Of a stretch of DNA of 64,000 nucleotides, positions 48,001 to 57,123 are shown in pieces. The notes beneath the pieces were generated by a model. The model had not been told where the DNA came from and did not search any database. It worked only from the letters and a program-made list of their open reading frames with translations. Made by a program: the position numbers and the translations under genes. How positions within the stretch are numbered: position 1 is the stretch's first letter; each line of letters opens with the position of its first letter. Source of the DNA: Owenia fusiformis (taxonomy: Eukaryota; Annelida; Polychaeta; Sabellida; Oweniidae). Location: the NCBI GenBank assembly GCA_903813345.2, contig CAIIXF020000007.1, positions 25,655,564 to 25,719,563 of the forward strand. The letters are read 5' to 3'.

Positions 48001-51000
48001 TTTCAATCACTCTTTAGATATGAGAAATCAATTGAACATAAGGTGAGAGTTATTTCAATACAAACGTGTGAATTCACGCCAAAAGATGAAAAAATGATAG
48101 TGCCAGCGTTTTTTTTATTATTCTCATTTTATAATTGGCGTGGGAATTGTATGACTCGTAAATAAGAAGACTAACGCGTGTGAGAACACTTCAGGTTGGT
48201 ATATAAGCTTTAACAATTCATCGATGACCAACACTAAGAATTCAGCATAATAGTTCTGTATAATTTTGAAGGAACGACATTAGGGTTCAGTTCCAATACC
48301 TCAAAAATACAGGATTGCACTTTGATTTTGACATTAACTTTTGATATGCATCATTAATCTATGAAATATATCCATAGAGATATTTGAGTCTATACTAATT
48401 CTACTAGATATGAATAAATTATACTTACTATGCATGTGTAGATAGTTCCGACGCCCGCGGTGACCAATATGGATGCCCAAACAGGAAAACCAGTAACTAA
48501 GAAAATAACGTGTTTTGTTAACATTATAGTATGCCCGATGTTTTAGCTAGATTTACTTATCTTGAGCGTGAGTACATTTTGTATAAACCGTACTTCTCAT
48601 CTTTATAGTCCCTTCATTTTCAAAAGATTGGCAATCCATCCCCCCTCATCTGATATTCGTTTTTAAGCCTATTTCATACGTGACTTTAAGAATCATCTTG
48701 GTCTTAACAAACATAATGTATAAAAATTCAACGGAAATCACATTAAGGCGACGCTATATTAAATAATAAGTACAAAAAATGACTGCCATATTTTTTTGAT
48801 AAAGACACATGTTTTTAAAATATGTTTACCTTGTATATGAATTGTGTATCTTGACTAATGAAACATGTCAAAGTTAGCATCACACATAAACGCATTTTTC
48901 CAAACTATGAATTGGAGGTGCATGGATCCCCAAAGCTAGCATGAAGAGTGCGAAGTGAGGTTAATTTTTGAAAGTTTCAAGGAGTAGCCTTGCAACAGTC
49001 ACACATTTGCAAGTCTAAAATTTCCACAAATCATCTTACCTTTCCCAGGAACAACGAAGGAGCATGAAAATGTGCACTTCTTGCATTGTTAGAGTATAAT
49101 AAAGCTCAAACCATTGTAAATTCCAAATATTTCATGTCCACATTTTGTGGACATGAAATCTTCACCTTTTTGTGATATCTTACGTATCAACATGGATGTG
49201 CGCCTCAACTATAATTAGATTTTGATTTAGGCGTAAATGAGTTTACCTGCTTCGAGAGCTGTGGATGGTGCAAAGGTAGCTGTGCCCATGTAAGATACCT
49301 AAAACGTTATCTAAAAATTATTTGCAATAAAACCCCATTTAGGCAAACATACAGAAGTTTGAGAAATTAATAAAATCAAACAAAAATATACTAATAAAAC
49401 TTTAATTTTCTAGATTTTAAATCGAGGCTGGGCAAAAGAATGTACATGTATGATAAATGTTATTTTGATGTTTGTTACTGTAATAGTTAAGTTTGCTTTT
49501 TATATACTCTATATACCCTAAAATGATTTGAGAAATATATAAATAAAAAACAAAGGTAGCAACACAATAGAATGAACTACATTTTGTTCTAAAGAATATA
49601 CAGTTGTAACAAAGAAAATTGCATCTTTTTCTATTGTTTTTATTTTTAAAGAGTACACTTAGCAAGCTTTTCAAAACCAGTGTGGCACAAAAGACGATTG
49701 ACTGTCACATGCTGTAACTATAATGTGAACTAACTATAATATCCCATTCACTCATTCAATAGATATCACATTTTAAACTGCCCCGTTACATACAACAGTT
49801 ACATGCAATCTTATCTGTATGAACAAGTGCTTGCGAATCATGTTTTGTCGAATAATTACAATGTATTTCAGTAATTTGATCAAATTTACACGTTCTCATT
49901 GCCAAAACAACAATGTTGATCTCATAGGAGTCACAGAGTCCGCATTGTTGCCCTATTTCAACCGTACTATATACTTGAGCAAACTAAAGCTTAAAAGACC
50001 CCCTTTATCTGATCCATTGGAAATGTAAGAGTGTCAGATTTAAGGACCTGAAATGAATCTCGAAATAACGGTACAAAGCACTTCATCAGGGTGTTATTTT
50101 AAATATAACATTTCTGACATTTAAGGACGTAAACCATAACTAGGTTTATTGTTGGTGATTCTATGGATGGTCTTGTGTCAAGATATTGAATAAGAATGAT
50201 AGATGGTAGCAAAAAATCAAAGACTATGATACAAGACATGAGTTCTTACCTTTCATAGTACATTTTTGAAAATATACCTCAGTTAATGTCCCTCATTACA
50301 AAATTGACCCCTATTGGTGAAAGTACTAATTATTAGACGTGTAACTCGTTAAACATAAATATCTTTCGTCTTGTTTCATTTACCCTTCAAATAGTACATC
50401 CAACCTGTTATGTCTTACAATATAATTTACTCCATTAATAGTCTGACCATCCAAACAATCATTAAGTAACTTTGATCCTGTAACTCAAACCTTTGTGCGC
50501 CCTTACCGTTGCAATGATTCCCATTACAGAGCCAAGTTTTCGAACAGCTACTGAGTCAAACCTCAAATGCAAGTACTGAAATAAATGAAAAAATGCATCT
50601 GCGTTATGTTCAAACATACATTTTTAGAACATTTTTGAATAAGTTTCAACCATAGCTACTAGTGGTGTCAATTAACCGCTTGAGCATTAACCGGTTAACC
50701 GGGGGTTTTTACCGGTTAAAGTCGGTTAACCGGCGGGAAATTTGAACTGATAATTTCAAATGAAATCTTCATTTTCGATCTTGAAAGTTGGAAAAAATTT
50801 GAAAAATGATATATCGGCGTTTATATTTATATATATTATTTTTATATTTAGCTTTACTCTATTCTATGTAAGTAAGCGCGGGAAAGCAATGTGGCAGGGA
50901 TTAAAGTTGCTGATTGGATGTTTGTTAGGAATTATCGGACCAATCACATGTATGAGTAGCTCACATGAAACTGACGCTTGAAAAACAAACAGATTAAAAT

Positions 51001-54000
51001 GCAAAGTAAGCGCGGGAAAGCAATGTGGCAGGGATTAAAGTTGCTGATTGGATGTTTGTAAGGAGTTATGGGACTTATGACATGTATGAGTTGCTTACGT
51101 GAAACTGACACCATAAAACCAAACGGATTAGCATGCAAAATAAGCGCGGGAAATAACAGAATTATACACGGTCAACTAACCGCCCATAAAAACACAGACC
51201 GGTCAAGGCATTATCGGCGGTTAACCGGTTAACCGGTTAATACTTGACACCTCTAATAGCTACGCAATAAAAGGTTCAAAAGATCGAGATAATATTCTTA
51301 AATTTTCGGCGTATTCACATTCTGCATATTCGTTTATCACCCTACACATAGAGAGCGCGCAATATTACTACGCTGGCTGCATTTGAAGAGACTATCTGGC
51401 TATTTTAAACATGGCTGAAGAGAGGTAAGTTTTGTTTCCAACATTTTGATTGTTTTTCAAGCTGTATACCAGCGATTATTGAATTTCTTAAAAGAATGAT
51501 ATTCAAAGTACCTATGTTTGACAGCTTACTATAAAACGCCGACCTATTGGCATGGGCTGCTGAGATAAAAACAAATTCCAAAAACCGCCAAATTATTTCC
51601 ATTTATTTCTTCCTCTCGATCAACTGCTAAGCTACCAATTATCCAGGTAAGCTGACAATTGAACGATGATGACCCCATCCACCATCTATGCATATAATTA
51701 GATCCTATAATAGCCCGAATTTGTACAGTACAAGTCCTAAGTAAAACTCTGCCGAAAAAGGAGAGGACTACGGCGGGTGAGTATTTTAATATGATTCTAA
51801 TGCATACTAAAATGTTTTCATTTTATTTCAGACAAGGATTCGAATGTTACTATTGCAACACAAACCGGAGATGTAAGAAATTTACAGATATGATTCATCA
51901 CCTACTTGAAATACACCCAGATGATGAATTAAAGCTCAGAAAAATTAGCAGGATCAAAAACAATATAAGAATAACAACAAGAAATTTCTCCAGAATTATA
52001 CTAAGTGCAGTGACAAACGCAAATAAAAGAATAATTATTGATAGCGATGAATATATGACAATAAGTGTAATTAAAGAAAATAAAATGAAATGTTCAAAAA
52101 TTCAAAATTCAACCCCAATGAAATGTCAATCTGATTTAATAACACATGAAATTCAATACAATGAAATGACAACTGAAATTGAATGCAGCAAATCCTCCAA
52201 TGAGTGGACACTGTCCAGATTCAAGATGAAACAGCTGATTTTGATGATTCATTAATGGGCGAAGATTATGAAATGATAGTCACTGAAGAAATGATATGTG
52301 AAATGAAAAAAATGATCCCTGTTGTTGCTGAAAAACTCTCAAAGATGAGGACATTTTTGGAGCTGTTATCTACCTACATACTGGTTGAGAAACATTATAG
52401 GGAATTTTGTCTTCAGTAGGGGTACAGTACTATGCTAGTGCTTTCCTAACCCTACCATCACACCAAACTAGTTCTCACTACGTTCTCGAAAATGGGCTTC
52501 AACTGTGTACGAACGGACTGGACGTACTTAGAACCATTTGGGGTCTATTTACCTTTAACTTCATCGAACGTACTCGAACGGGTAGGTCCTCTAGAACTTA
52601 GAACATGATCAAAATGTTCTCGTGGTCGTCACGTTCTACAATTAGAACGATTGACAACGTACTAATAACGAGCTGGACGTACTACGAACGGAACCGTCGT
52701 ACTTCAATCCTACTGGGGACGTTTTTACAACGAGTTGAACTGTCTGAGGACGTATTGAGAACGAGGTAGAACTAATTGCAAACGGGTTTAAACTGACTAA
52801 GAACGTATTAAGGACTGCTTATGAACGAGTTAGCAAAACTATAGCTATCACATCAAACAGGTTGCCACTGCGTTCTTCAAAACTGGTTTTAAACTGTGTG
52901 CGAACGGAATGAACGAAGCTGTAACTTTCAAAGGTATATTTACGAACTTCATAAGCGTTAGAGTCCCCCTGAAAAGGTTTGGGAAATAAAGCATGTCAGT
53001 TTACATCATTTTTAGCTGTGTGAACGTATTGAATTCTCCATCAGTCCGTTCGTCCAGCTGGAAAGAAGCAGCAGATTATTAAGTGATATCCGTCTGTCCG
53101 TCCATCCTTCCATCGTCAACAGTTGTGGCACTAAGAGACAAATGCAATATCCATTCATATTTTGTTATGCACACAAGTGACATACCCTATACTGTACATG
53201 TATATCATGTATATCCAGGATATCTCTTTGGAAATAAGTCACTTAATATCATGTATGGTACAGAAAAATAATCCGTTTAGGTATATATAGCATCACTGTC
53301 ATCTGAAGGTCCAAGGCCATGGCCAAAGTAAAGAGTTACTCTTGAAAAAGTCATTATTGTTTAAAATGTTAATTACCTGTGCAAAAATTGTTTACAGAGT
53401 TCGACACTTGTATATATATATTTTATGCACATAAGTAACTTTCTTTAGATAGGCCTACATTGCAACCAAATATTTATTGGTAAAATTGCACGACATATCA
53501 AACACTGCTCAAGATCAAATGCTACCCTCCCAGGTCTACCCTTGTATAAAAGTTCGAAATTTTATGACATTTGATATTATAGTGAGTTAGTCTATGTGCT
53601 TTTGATACACATGATAGTCTCTTCAAATGCAGCCAGCGTAGTAATTTGCTTGCTCTCTATGTGTAGGGTGTTTATTATGCATCTCTACAAGATACTGTTC
53701 AAAACATTTATTAGTCAGAACTTATAGGCAATACAACAAAAACTCTATATTACTATTTTGTAAATGAAAAATAAAAAATCCCAGGACATCACTTTTTCGT
53801 CCAGTTCATAGGTAGACGGAAGTCGTCCAAGGGGGGGGGGGGGATTTCCCAAAGATGCCCTATCATATAAGCACGTTCGAAAACAAATGTTATAAACAGG
53901 CCTCGATTTGCCATTGAAATGGATCTCCAAATGTTCACTGTAGTTTTATGAGTATTCTCTACAAGTATGGATCGAGTATCTATAATAGTATTACTGTAGG

Positions 54001-55090
54001 TTTGAAATGATGATGTTGAACTGATGTTAACGCCATTCCCACGATTTCAAATTTAACTCTGTGCATGCGCAGCACTGAGAGAGCACGTGCTCATGATTGT
54101 TCACGCAATTTGATTGGAGATGATGCAAGAGATGATGTAATGGGGAATCCCCGAATACGATAGAATATGAAAGAATTATGGGAGCTACTCACTCCTTCTG
54201 GAAGTCGTCCGAGTTTAAAGAAACATCAAAAGTTCTAAAAATGTAAGTACATTGTAGCACTCTTGCATCGTGGTAAGCCACGCCCTCTCTATTTCTATCC
54301 TTCTAGAGAGATCTGCGATGCAACAGAGAGAGATGCTATGAGTATCAGAATGACACACTTGATTGCGGATTGAGAATGTGCAGACTAAATCAAATGCTGG
54401 ATGATCAGGAGCTGGCTATGACGGAACACCTATTCGAGAAAAATGTTGGGCGAGGCGGTAGCCTATGATATATTTGATCGGTATTGTCAAAACAGTACAA
54501 ATTGGATTCGTCATGATAAAATTCAAGGCCATTCAAATTGGAGTAATATATATTTTTTCTATTGCCCTCTTCATGAATAATGTAGTATTGGCCCGCCACA
54601 ACATGACGTCACATATTGCTCAGGTTGATAGTAAAATAAATGTCTGGACTAATGCCTAAACTAGCACTAATTCCCCGAGAACAGGCCTGGCAGGGTGGTT
54701 ATAATACAGGTTATGGACATGGAATCAACTTACCTCAAATGTGCTTGTTATCTGAAGATTATAAAACAAAGGTACCCAGAGCCTGGTTGTAAGAATGGTA
54801 CCAATGAGCATTCCGATGTTTCCGATATATAACTGGGCTCCACGCATGTACATTTCTGCTGGGTAGCCTAAAATCATAATTGCTGACTGGAACGACACCA
54901 GTAAAGACAGAGATGTAGGGACAACTTTTAGTTTCTTGTCCGCTGTAAGATATTCCTTTGTCGTCCGTTGACGGCCTCCGCTGAGAGCATGGTAAACTCC
55001 TATAGTCAGTGATGAGAGAATGAAAACAGCAAAGACGACATAATCAGCGATACCCAAACGAGCTTCTCTTTCAAGTCCCATTTTGATCAT
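29880..55090 (-). CDS. SLC5-family sodium/solute symporter (SLC5A6/A8/A12-like), 15 exons, complete
   Basis: Joined coding exons (exon 1 to 15): 55090-54734, 50575-50507, 49298-49247, 48496-48429, 47794-47714, 47541-47468, 47345-47205, 34448-34289, 34083-33995, 33679-33567, 33372-33302, 32849-32763, 32050-31791, 31095-30995, 30028-29880. All introns are GT-AG and all phases match. The total is 1872 nt, 623 residues, the usual family length. It is a plasma-membrane sodium-coupled importer of monocarboxylates or vitamin-like anions. Visible signatures: exon 5 reads GGMKAVVWTDVLQSVIM and exons 9-10 read GLFLATLFSG then SSISSGLNALSAITWEDF, both sodium:solute symporter hallmarks. A large loop (about 474-541) carries five N-glycosylation sequons, and the cytosolic tail has a CCCC cluster. 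Exact substrate cannot be told from sequence. A paralogous first exon lies at 14067-14453. Confidence 0.92.
30718..30862. mobile_element. Small palindromic element in SLC5 intron 14
   Basis: GATATCTTATGATTTT and TTTTTATCCACTCATGGATA on the left recur inverted on the right, around a central GCTGCGCTCACTCG. No ORF. Confidence 0.65.
30995..31095 (-). CDS. SLC5 gene exon 14
   Basis: 101 bp, reads LTGIQHLYGISYFLYAPLGI then LIAIVIGLVVSWATG, the last membrane segment with the conserved LYxxSYxxYxxLG motif (residues 541-574). Confidence 0.9.
31791..32050 (-). CDS. SLC5 gene exon 13
   Basis: 260 bp. Begins GALTGPIVSFIIILWIAIGG, then a long hydrophilic loop with sequons NRT, NTS, NVT, NDT and NRS (residues about 474-541). 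Ends phase 2 at GTAAGT. An early GTCAGT within the exon was rejected as donor because the phase of exon 14 needs the longer form. Confidence 0.85.
32763..32849 (-). CDS. SLC5 gene exon 12
   Basis: 87 bp, phase 0, reads ASQTLGGAINGSTAALFILA then AFTVTSNWK (residues 426-454). Membrane segment with the GGxxGxxxAxFxLA pattern. Confidence 0.9.
33302..33372 (-). CDS. SLC5 gene exon 11
   Basis: 71 bp, reads VLFYGICSTGVACLAILIKG then PVIQ (residues 402-425), one membrane segment. Phase 0 end, donor GTAAGG. Confidence 0.9.
33567..33679 (-). CDS. SLC5 gene exon 10
   Basis: 113 bp, reads SSISSGLNALSAITWEDFLK and a basic loop (residues 364-401). Contains the sodium-site serine cluster of the family. 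Donor GTAAGC, phase 1. Confidence 0.92.
33995..34083 (-). CDS. SLC5 gene exon 9
   Basis: 89 bp, reads ILPYFVMDTFRSLPGFPGLF then LATLFSGAL (residues 335-363). PGxxGLFxAxxxSGAL is the second symporter signature. Ends phase 2. Confidence 0.92.
34289..34448 (-). CDS. SLC5 gene exon 8
   Basis: 160 bp, phase matches exon 7 across a 12.8-kb intron. Reads a membrane segment and AYYMHIGCDPLEQGIIQTGN (residues 281-334), matching the CDP motif of the family. Donor GTAAAA. Confidence 0.9.
35777..36197. mobile_element. 421-bp TIR element with 9-bp duplication, Mutator-like
   Basis: The left end CGAACTCCCGTGCAGTG and its mirror at the right end. The 9-bp direct repeat AATAAAATG sits on both sides (left copy ends at 35776; right copy starts at 36198). 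Subterminal GCGGCGGGC is also mirrored. A 9-bp duplication is typical of MULEs. It lies inside the LINE ORF2. Confidence 0.82.
37061..38590. mobile_element. 1.5-kb element of ACGGGAG arrays, 5-bp duplication
   Basis: Ends CAGACTTGCCAACCT and AGGTTGGCAAGTCTG are exact mirrors, and GTACG flanks both sides (37056-37060 and 38591-38595). Most of the interior is a tandem array: about 31-bp units ACGGGAGTTTTTACGGTAG with ATTTTGAAAAA (37080-37800), and units ACGGGAGATTTTACGGGAGT with TATACCAGAA (38215-38450). The same ACGGGAG motif abuts the right terminal repeat. A non-repetitive 400-bp segment lies between the arrays. No transposase; superfamily not assigned. Confidence 0.88.
38596..41242. other. 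Interior of the 9.1-kb element, left part
   Basis: Contains the motif cluster at 38790-38965 and otherwise AT-rich DNA. No ORF with recognisable domain. Confidence 0.45.
38790..38965. repeat. Cluster of TTGACACG-type motifs (left)
   Basis: Several CTTGACACG and CGTGTCAA copies, plus GTCTAGAAACT and GCAGTGCAAAGA, which recur in the right-hand cluster at 45690-45850. Confidence 0.65.
41243..41412 (+). repeat. Direct repeat unit 1 of a spaced duplication
   Basis: About 170 bp repeated at 41741-41916 with roughly 90% similarity; both contain GACTGTTAGATGATCTCTT and GGTGATGTTGGTACACTTCC. Confidence 0.85.
41741..41916 (+). repeat. Direct repeat unit 2 of a spaced duplication
   Basis: Second copy of the 41243 unit, about 500 bp downstream, in the same orientation. 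Confidence 0.85.
42195..42280 (+). repeat. Dispersed repeat, copy shared with 16515-16610
   Basis: See the copy at 16515. It is followed at 42297 by GGGGCATAGCCAACTTTCAG and a long G tract, a likely hAT-type fragment. Confidence 0.6.
43025..43271. mobile_element. hAT-like MITE with CAGTGGCGTAG-type ends
   Basis: The left end CAGTGGCGTAGTCAGC is mirrored at the right end, which reads CCTGGCTACGCCTATG. Subterminal G tracts and a GGTGCGATC block occur on both sides. No clear 8-bp duplication. Confidence 0.6.
43707..43844. mobile_element. MITE, TAA/TTA family (copy 4)
   Basis: TGCCTGGGTCACATTTGCTC at the left and a degenerate mirror at the right. TAA precedes the element; the right duplication reads TAT. 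A degraded relative lies at about 44255-44335. Confidence 0.75.
44998..45180. mobile_element. Short TIR element, CAGGCCCGTAGCCAGG ends (copy 1)
   Basis: Begins CAGGCCCGTAGCCAGGATTT and ends TATACGGGCCTG. These terminal repeats resemble hAT-type MITEs. It is very diverged inside. Confidence 0.6.
45212..45343. mobile_element. Short TIR element, CAGGCCCGTAGCCAGG ends (copy 2)
   Basis: Begins CAGTCCCGTAGCCAGTATTT and ends CCTGGCTACGGGCCTG. Same family as the copy 30 bp to the left. Confidence 0.65.
45690..45850. repeat. Cluster of TTGACACG-type motifs (right)
   Basis: Includes CTTGACACGCTCTGTACACG, CTCTTGACACGTCTTGG and TTTCTAGAC, echoing the left-hand cluster. It lies about 200-360 bp inside the right end of the 9.1-kb element. 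Confidence 0.65.
46623..46986. mobile_element. 364-bp TIR element with 9-bp duplication, Mutator-like
   Basis: The left end CAGAGGGGGAGAAACACCAG and right end mirror CAAGAGGAGGGAAAGCCCCA continue into a shared TTYAAAGATGACATA. The 9-bp duplication TCTAAACCT lies at 46614-46622 and 46987-46995. It is inside SLC5 intron 7, just beyond the LINE. Confidence 0.82.
47205..47345 (-). CDS. SLC5 gene exon 7
   Basis: 141 bp, reads DFNFDPTRINTFWTIVVSDT and on to YGTNQASVQRFCSLPTLKKA (residues 234-280). NTFW and GxNQxxVQR are family-conserved. The acceptor at 47346 (GTTTTAG) was chosen over a nearer AG because it supplies the conserved DFNFDP. Ends phase 2 at GTGAGT before the transposon-filled intron 7. 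Confidence 0.9.
47468..47541 (-). CDS. SLC5 gene exon 6
   Basis: 74 bp, reads GVVKVGSVSKVFEICQEHER then LNFF (residues 210-233), an extramembrane loop. Ends phase 2 at GTAAGT. Confidence 0.88.
47714..47794 (-). CDS. SLC5 gene exon 5
   Basis: 81 bp, phase 0. Reads GGMKAVVWTDVLQSVIMLGG followed by ILAVIVM (residues 183-209), the family signature region. Confidence 0.93.
48429..48496 (-). CDS. SLC5 gene exon 4
   Basis: 68 bp, completes VTG and reads FPVWASILVTAGVGTIYTCI, a membrane segment (residues 160-182). Donor GTAAGT, phase 0. Confidence 0.9.
49247..49298 (-). CDS. SLC5 gene exon 3
   Basis: 52 bp, reads VSYMGTATFAPSTALEA, the conserved YxGxxxYAPxxALEAVTG region (residues 143-159). Ends phase 1 before GTAAAC. 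Confidence 0.9.
50507..50575 (-). CDS. SLC5 gene exon 2
   Basis: 69 bp, phase 0 both ends, reads YLHLRFDSVAVRKLGSVMGI and IAT. The RFDSVAVRKLGSV stretch matches the loop and TM4 start of the family. Acceptor TTTCAG, donor GTAAGG. Confidence 0.9.
50660..51255. mobile_element. hAT-type non-autonomous element in SLC5 intron 1
   Basis: Ends TAGTGGTGTCAA and TTGACACCTCTA are mirrored. The perfect 8-bp duplication ATAGCTAC lies at 50652-50659 and 51256-51263, the hAT hallmark. Both ends are rich in CCGGTTAACCGG. The interior carries a direct duplication of about 134 bp (50869 onward and 51003 onward) containing AAGCGCGGGAAAGCAATGTG. No transposase. Confidence 0.9.
51411..52419 (+). pseudogene. Two-exon putative zinc-binding protein gene inside the 2.3-kb TIR element
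   Basis: Exon 1 (51411-51424) encodes MAEE and ends at GTAAGT. Exon 2 starts at 51832 after TTTATTTCAG, in matching phase, continuing RQGFECYYCNTNRRCKK. FECYYC with a later HHLLEIHP gives a C-x2-C...H-x4-H-like zinc-finger arrangement near the N terminus (residues about 9-33). The frame runs to 52255, but near 52200 coding similarity seems to pass into another frame that ends FCLQ at 52419 after an acidic, Met/Glu-rich stretch. That suggests a one-base frameshift. I do not recognise the protein; it may be a DNA-binding helper encoded by the transposon. It could also be a captured host gene. Confidence 0.55.
52440..52920. repeat. Degenerate repeats of GTTCTC/ACGAACG type
   Basis: Frequent short motifs GTACGAACGGA, GAACGTACT and GTTCTCACTACGTTCTCG. 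A related piece, CAAACTTGTTCTCACTACG, recurs at 58392. This may be subterminal repeat DNA of the TIR element. Confidence 0.5.
53818..54036 (-). repeat. Dispersed repeat, inverted relative to 57655-57870
   Basis: Reverse complement of 57655-57870 with about 85-90% similarity, including GAGATCCATTTCAATGGCAA and TAGAGAATACTCATAAAACT. The two copies are 3.7 kb apart on either side of SLC5 exon 1. Confidence 0.8.
54734..55090 (-). CDS. SLC5 gene exon 1 (coding)
   Basis: Residues 1-119, TM1 to TM3 region. The first in-frame Met is at 55090, preceded by an in-frame TAA 15 nt upstream. An alternative Met at 55081 matches the conserved MGL start of the paralogue. Ends STFE followed by GTAAGT, phase 0. 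Confidence 0.9.
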
Positions 55091-55539
55091 TGAAATGCTT
55101 TCTTATCTTAACCCTTTGAATGCAACTTGGCTATGGACGTATACACGGTGTCCAATCCAAACGCTCTTACATGCAGAACGGAGCGTTTCATTACTGAAAC
55201 TAAACCAAGAAACGCTCCGGAGTAGGAAAACTGGCGGGCGGGAATGATGAGCTGTCTGACGATTTCTACAATAATGGGAATAAGAGGTATGAGCTACTTA
55301 TTTCGAGTATACCATTCGATGCACTGGTGATCCGCTCGATTACGCTGGTTACCGAAACGGTTCGTTTATATTTTTAAAGTGCATTTTTTATGAAATTTTA
55401 TCATCAAAGTTAAGACAAAACGGTCTTATTTAAATACAATACCTAAAATAATGATATTTTTTCATAAAAGCCAATGCAAGAGTCAAGATACAACGAGTTA
55501 ATTTAAAGGGGCAACAAGGACTGTAGAGAGAAAATTTGA
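55091..55539. other. Region upstream of the SLC5 start codon
   Basis: Likely 5' UTR and promoter DNA of the SLC5 gene. It contains inverted GGAGCGTTTC/GAAACGCTCC blocks at about 55180-55217. No clear TATA box. Confidence 0.4.
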
Positions 55540-55644
55540 AAACCGGCCGATTGAGTATTTTGTTCAAAATTGAATACAATATTGAACAAAACACTCAATC
55601 GGCCGGGCGCCGGCCGATGGATTGGAGCAAATGTGACGCGGGCA
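55540..55644. mobile_element. MITE, TAA/TTA family, left end missing (copy 6)
   Basis: Keeps the CCGGCCGATTGAGTATTTTG core and the right end GAGCAAATGTGACGCGGGCA followed by TTA. The left terminal repeat is absent. It lies about 450 bp upstream of the SLC5 start. Confidence 0.75.
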
Positions 55645-56592
55645 TTAGCTACGCGATGTTAATTACATACTCATAGTTTTTGAAAATAAAAGTTCATCCA
55701 AGCGCACTTAAACCTTTTAATAACGCTTTTCAAACTTTATCAATAGACTCGTTCCCGTGAATCACTGGTGCACCATAGGAGTGCATGCCATTTCAACTAA
55801 CTTTGGTGTTTTTTCCGCTTAGATGAATCGTTTTTTAGAAAAACATGCAGCCATGCAAGCCATGAGGTCCATTGATCTTTTAAATGATCAGGCTCATTAA
55901 GTGTTGTGAATATCTATGTATACGTAAATTCATACTTAAAGGATCTTGTCACACTTTAATAGATAAATTTGAAATTGATTTTCATTTTGAATTGTACCCA
56001 GTTGAAATAGATGGTTTATCTTTAAATTGTAAACGTCATTCATCAATCAATGACTGCTATTTTTGTAATTCAAAGTACACTATACTTTTGACTCGGACTT
56101 AGCATCGTTGTAATTCTGTCAACTCAATACCTAGCTATTGTGGCGTGGTGTACTTCAAATAAGACCCTTTAACGTGGTCCATCACACGACGAGTGAATTA
56201 TTTCACAGTTCTTATAAAAGTTTCTAGTTGGGATATATGTTTAGAACGTACGTAAGTACATATACTGTACATATTCTTTGAAAAGATAAGCAATATTCCA
56301 AACAGTTATATACCTGTGTTAATGATTACTTGAAGTCTGGTCAACAACAAAAAACACATTGCATGTCCTAGTACAACAACCGATTTTTAAAATATTAATT
56401 ATCGTAAACTATGTATTATAAAGCTGCTAATAATTCAACCATTTTTTCTCAATTCAGAATCAGTCAACTGCACCATGAAAACGATAAAATAAACCTGTCA
56501 TTGACATGCAACATTTAGTTGACATGTACTAGTATGTTGTGGAGGTCTGATTCTAAACATTTAATTGTTTCAATAATACTATGTCTTTCTCA
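55645..56592. other. Intergenic DNA, nothing recognised
   Basis: Short ORFs only, no motifs or repeat boundaries. Confidence 0.4.
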
Positions 56593-56731
56593 TGCCTTGG
56601 TCACATTTGCTCCGATTTTCCCTACGGCGCCCGGCCGATTGAGTATTTTGGTCAAAAATGAATACAATATTGAGCAAAACACTCAATCAGCCAGCGCCGG
56701 CCGATGGATCGGAGCAAATGTGACCCAGGCT
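56593..56731. mobile_element. MITE, TAA/TTA family (copy 7)
   Basis: TGCCTTGGTCACATTTGCTC at the left and a mirrored right end, followed by TAA. The left flank reads TCA, so the duplication is imperfect. Confidence 0.8.
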
Positions 56732-57123
56732 TAACCTGACATGGCACCGTGTTGCTAAACATGTGCAAAAGAAATTGCCTCGTTCCAATCGAAATGTTCT
56801 CAATTTGTCGGGGTCGAACTATATATTTTATAGGGACTACACAGGTGAATTCTATTTGGATAATGTTATAATTTTCGAATGCATCAAACCTACATGTGTA
56901 AGTGTTATAGTTATAGATGAGTGTTAAAATCATCTCCCAATTCAAATTACGCTAAATGTTCAATGGAGAAACAATGTGGAACAGATAATCCAAACATACT
57001 CTCTTGTCCTGAATGGAACATAGTCACGGACCAGCAAAATTAAGCTAAACTAGACAACAGCAACACCAACGCGTAGCAAATCCCATCGAACAGCCATGGC
57101 TGGCATTTTTACAAACAAAGTAA

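Larger units (their letters stand above)
51338..53670. mobile_element. 2.3-kb TIR element in SLC5 intron 1 carrying a spliced ORF
   Basis: Inverted terminal repeats of about 58 bp begin CACCCTACACATAGAGAGC and end with GAAGAGACTATC. TTTAT flanks both sides (51333-51337 and 53671-53675). A start codon lies directly inside the left repeat. The 5-bp duplication and terminal sequence do not let me name the superfamily. The right half (52440-52900) is full of ACGAACG/GTTCTC-type motifs. Confidence 0.85.
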
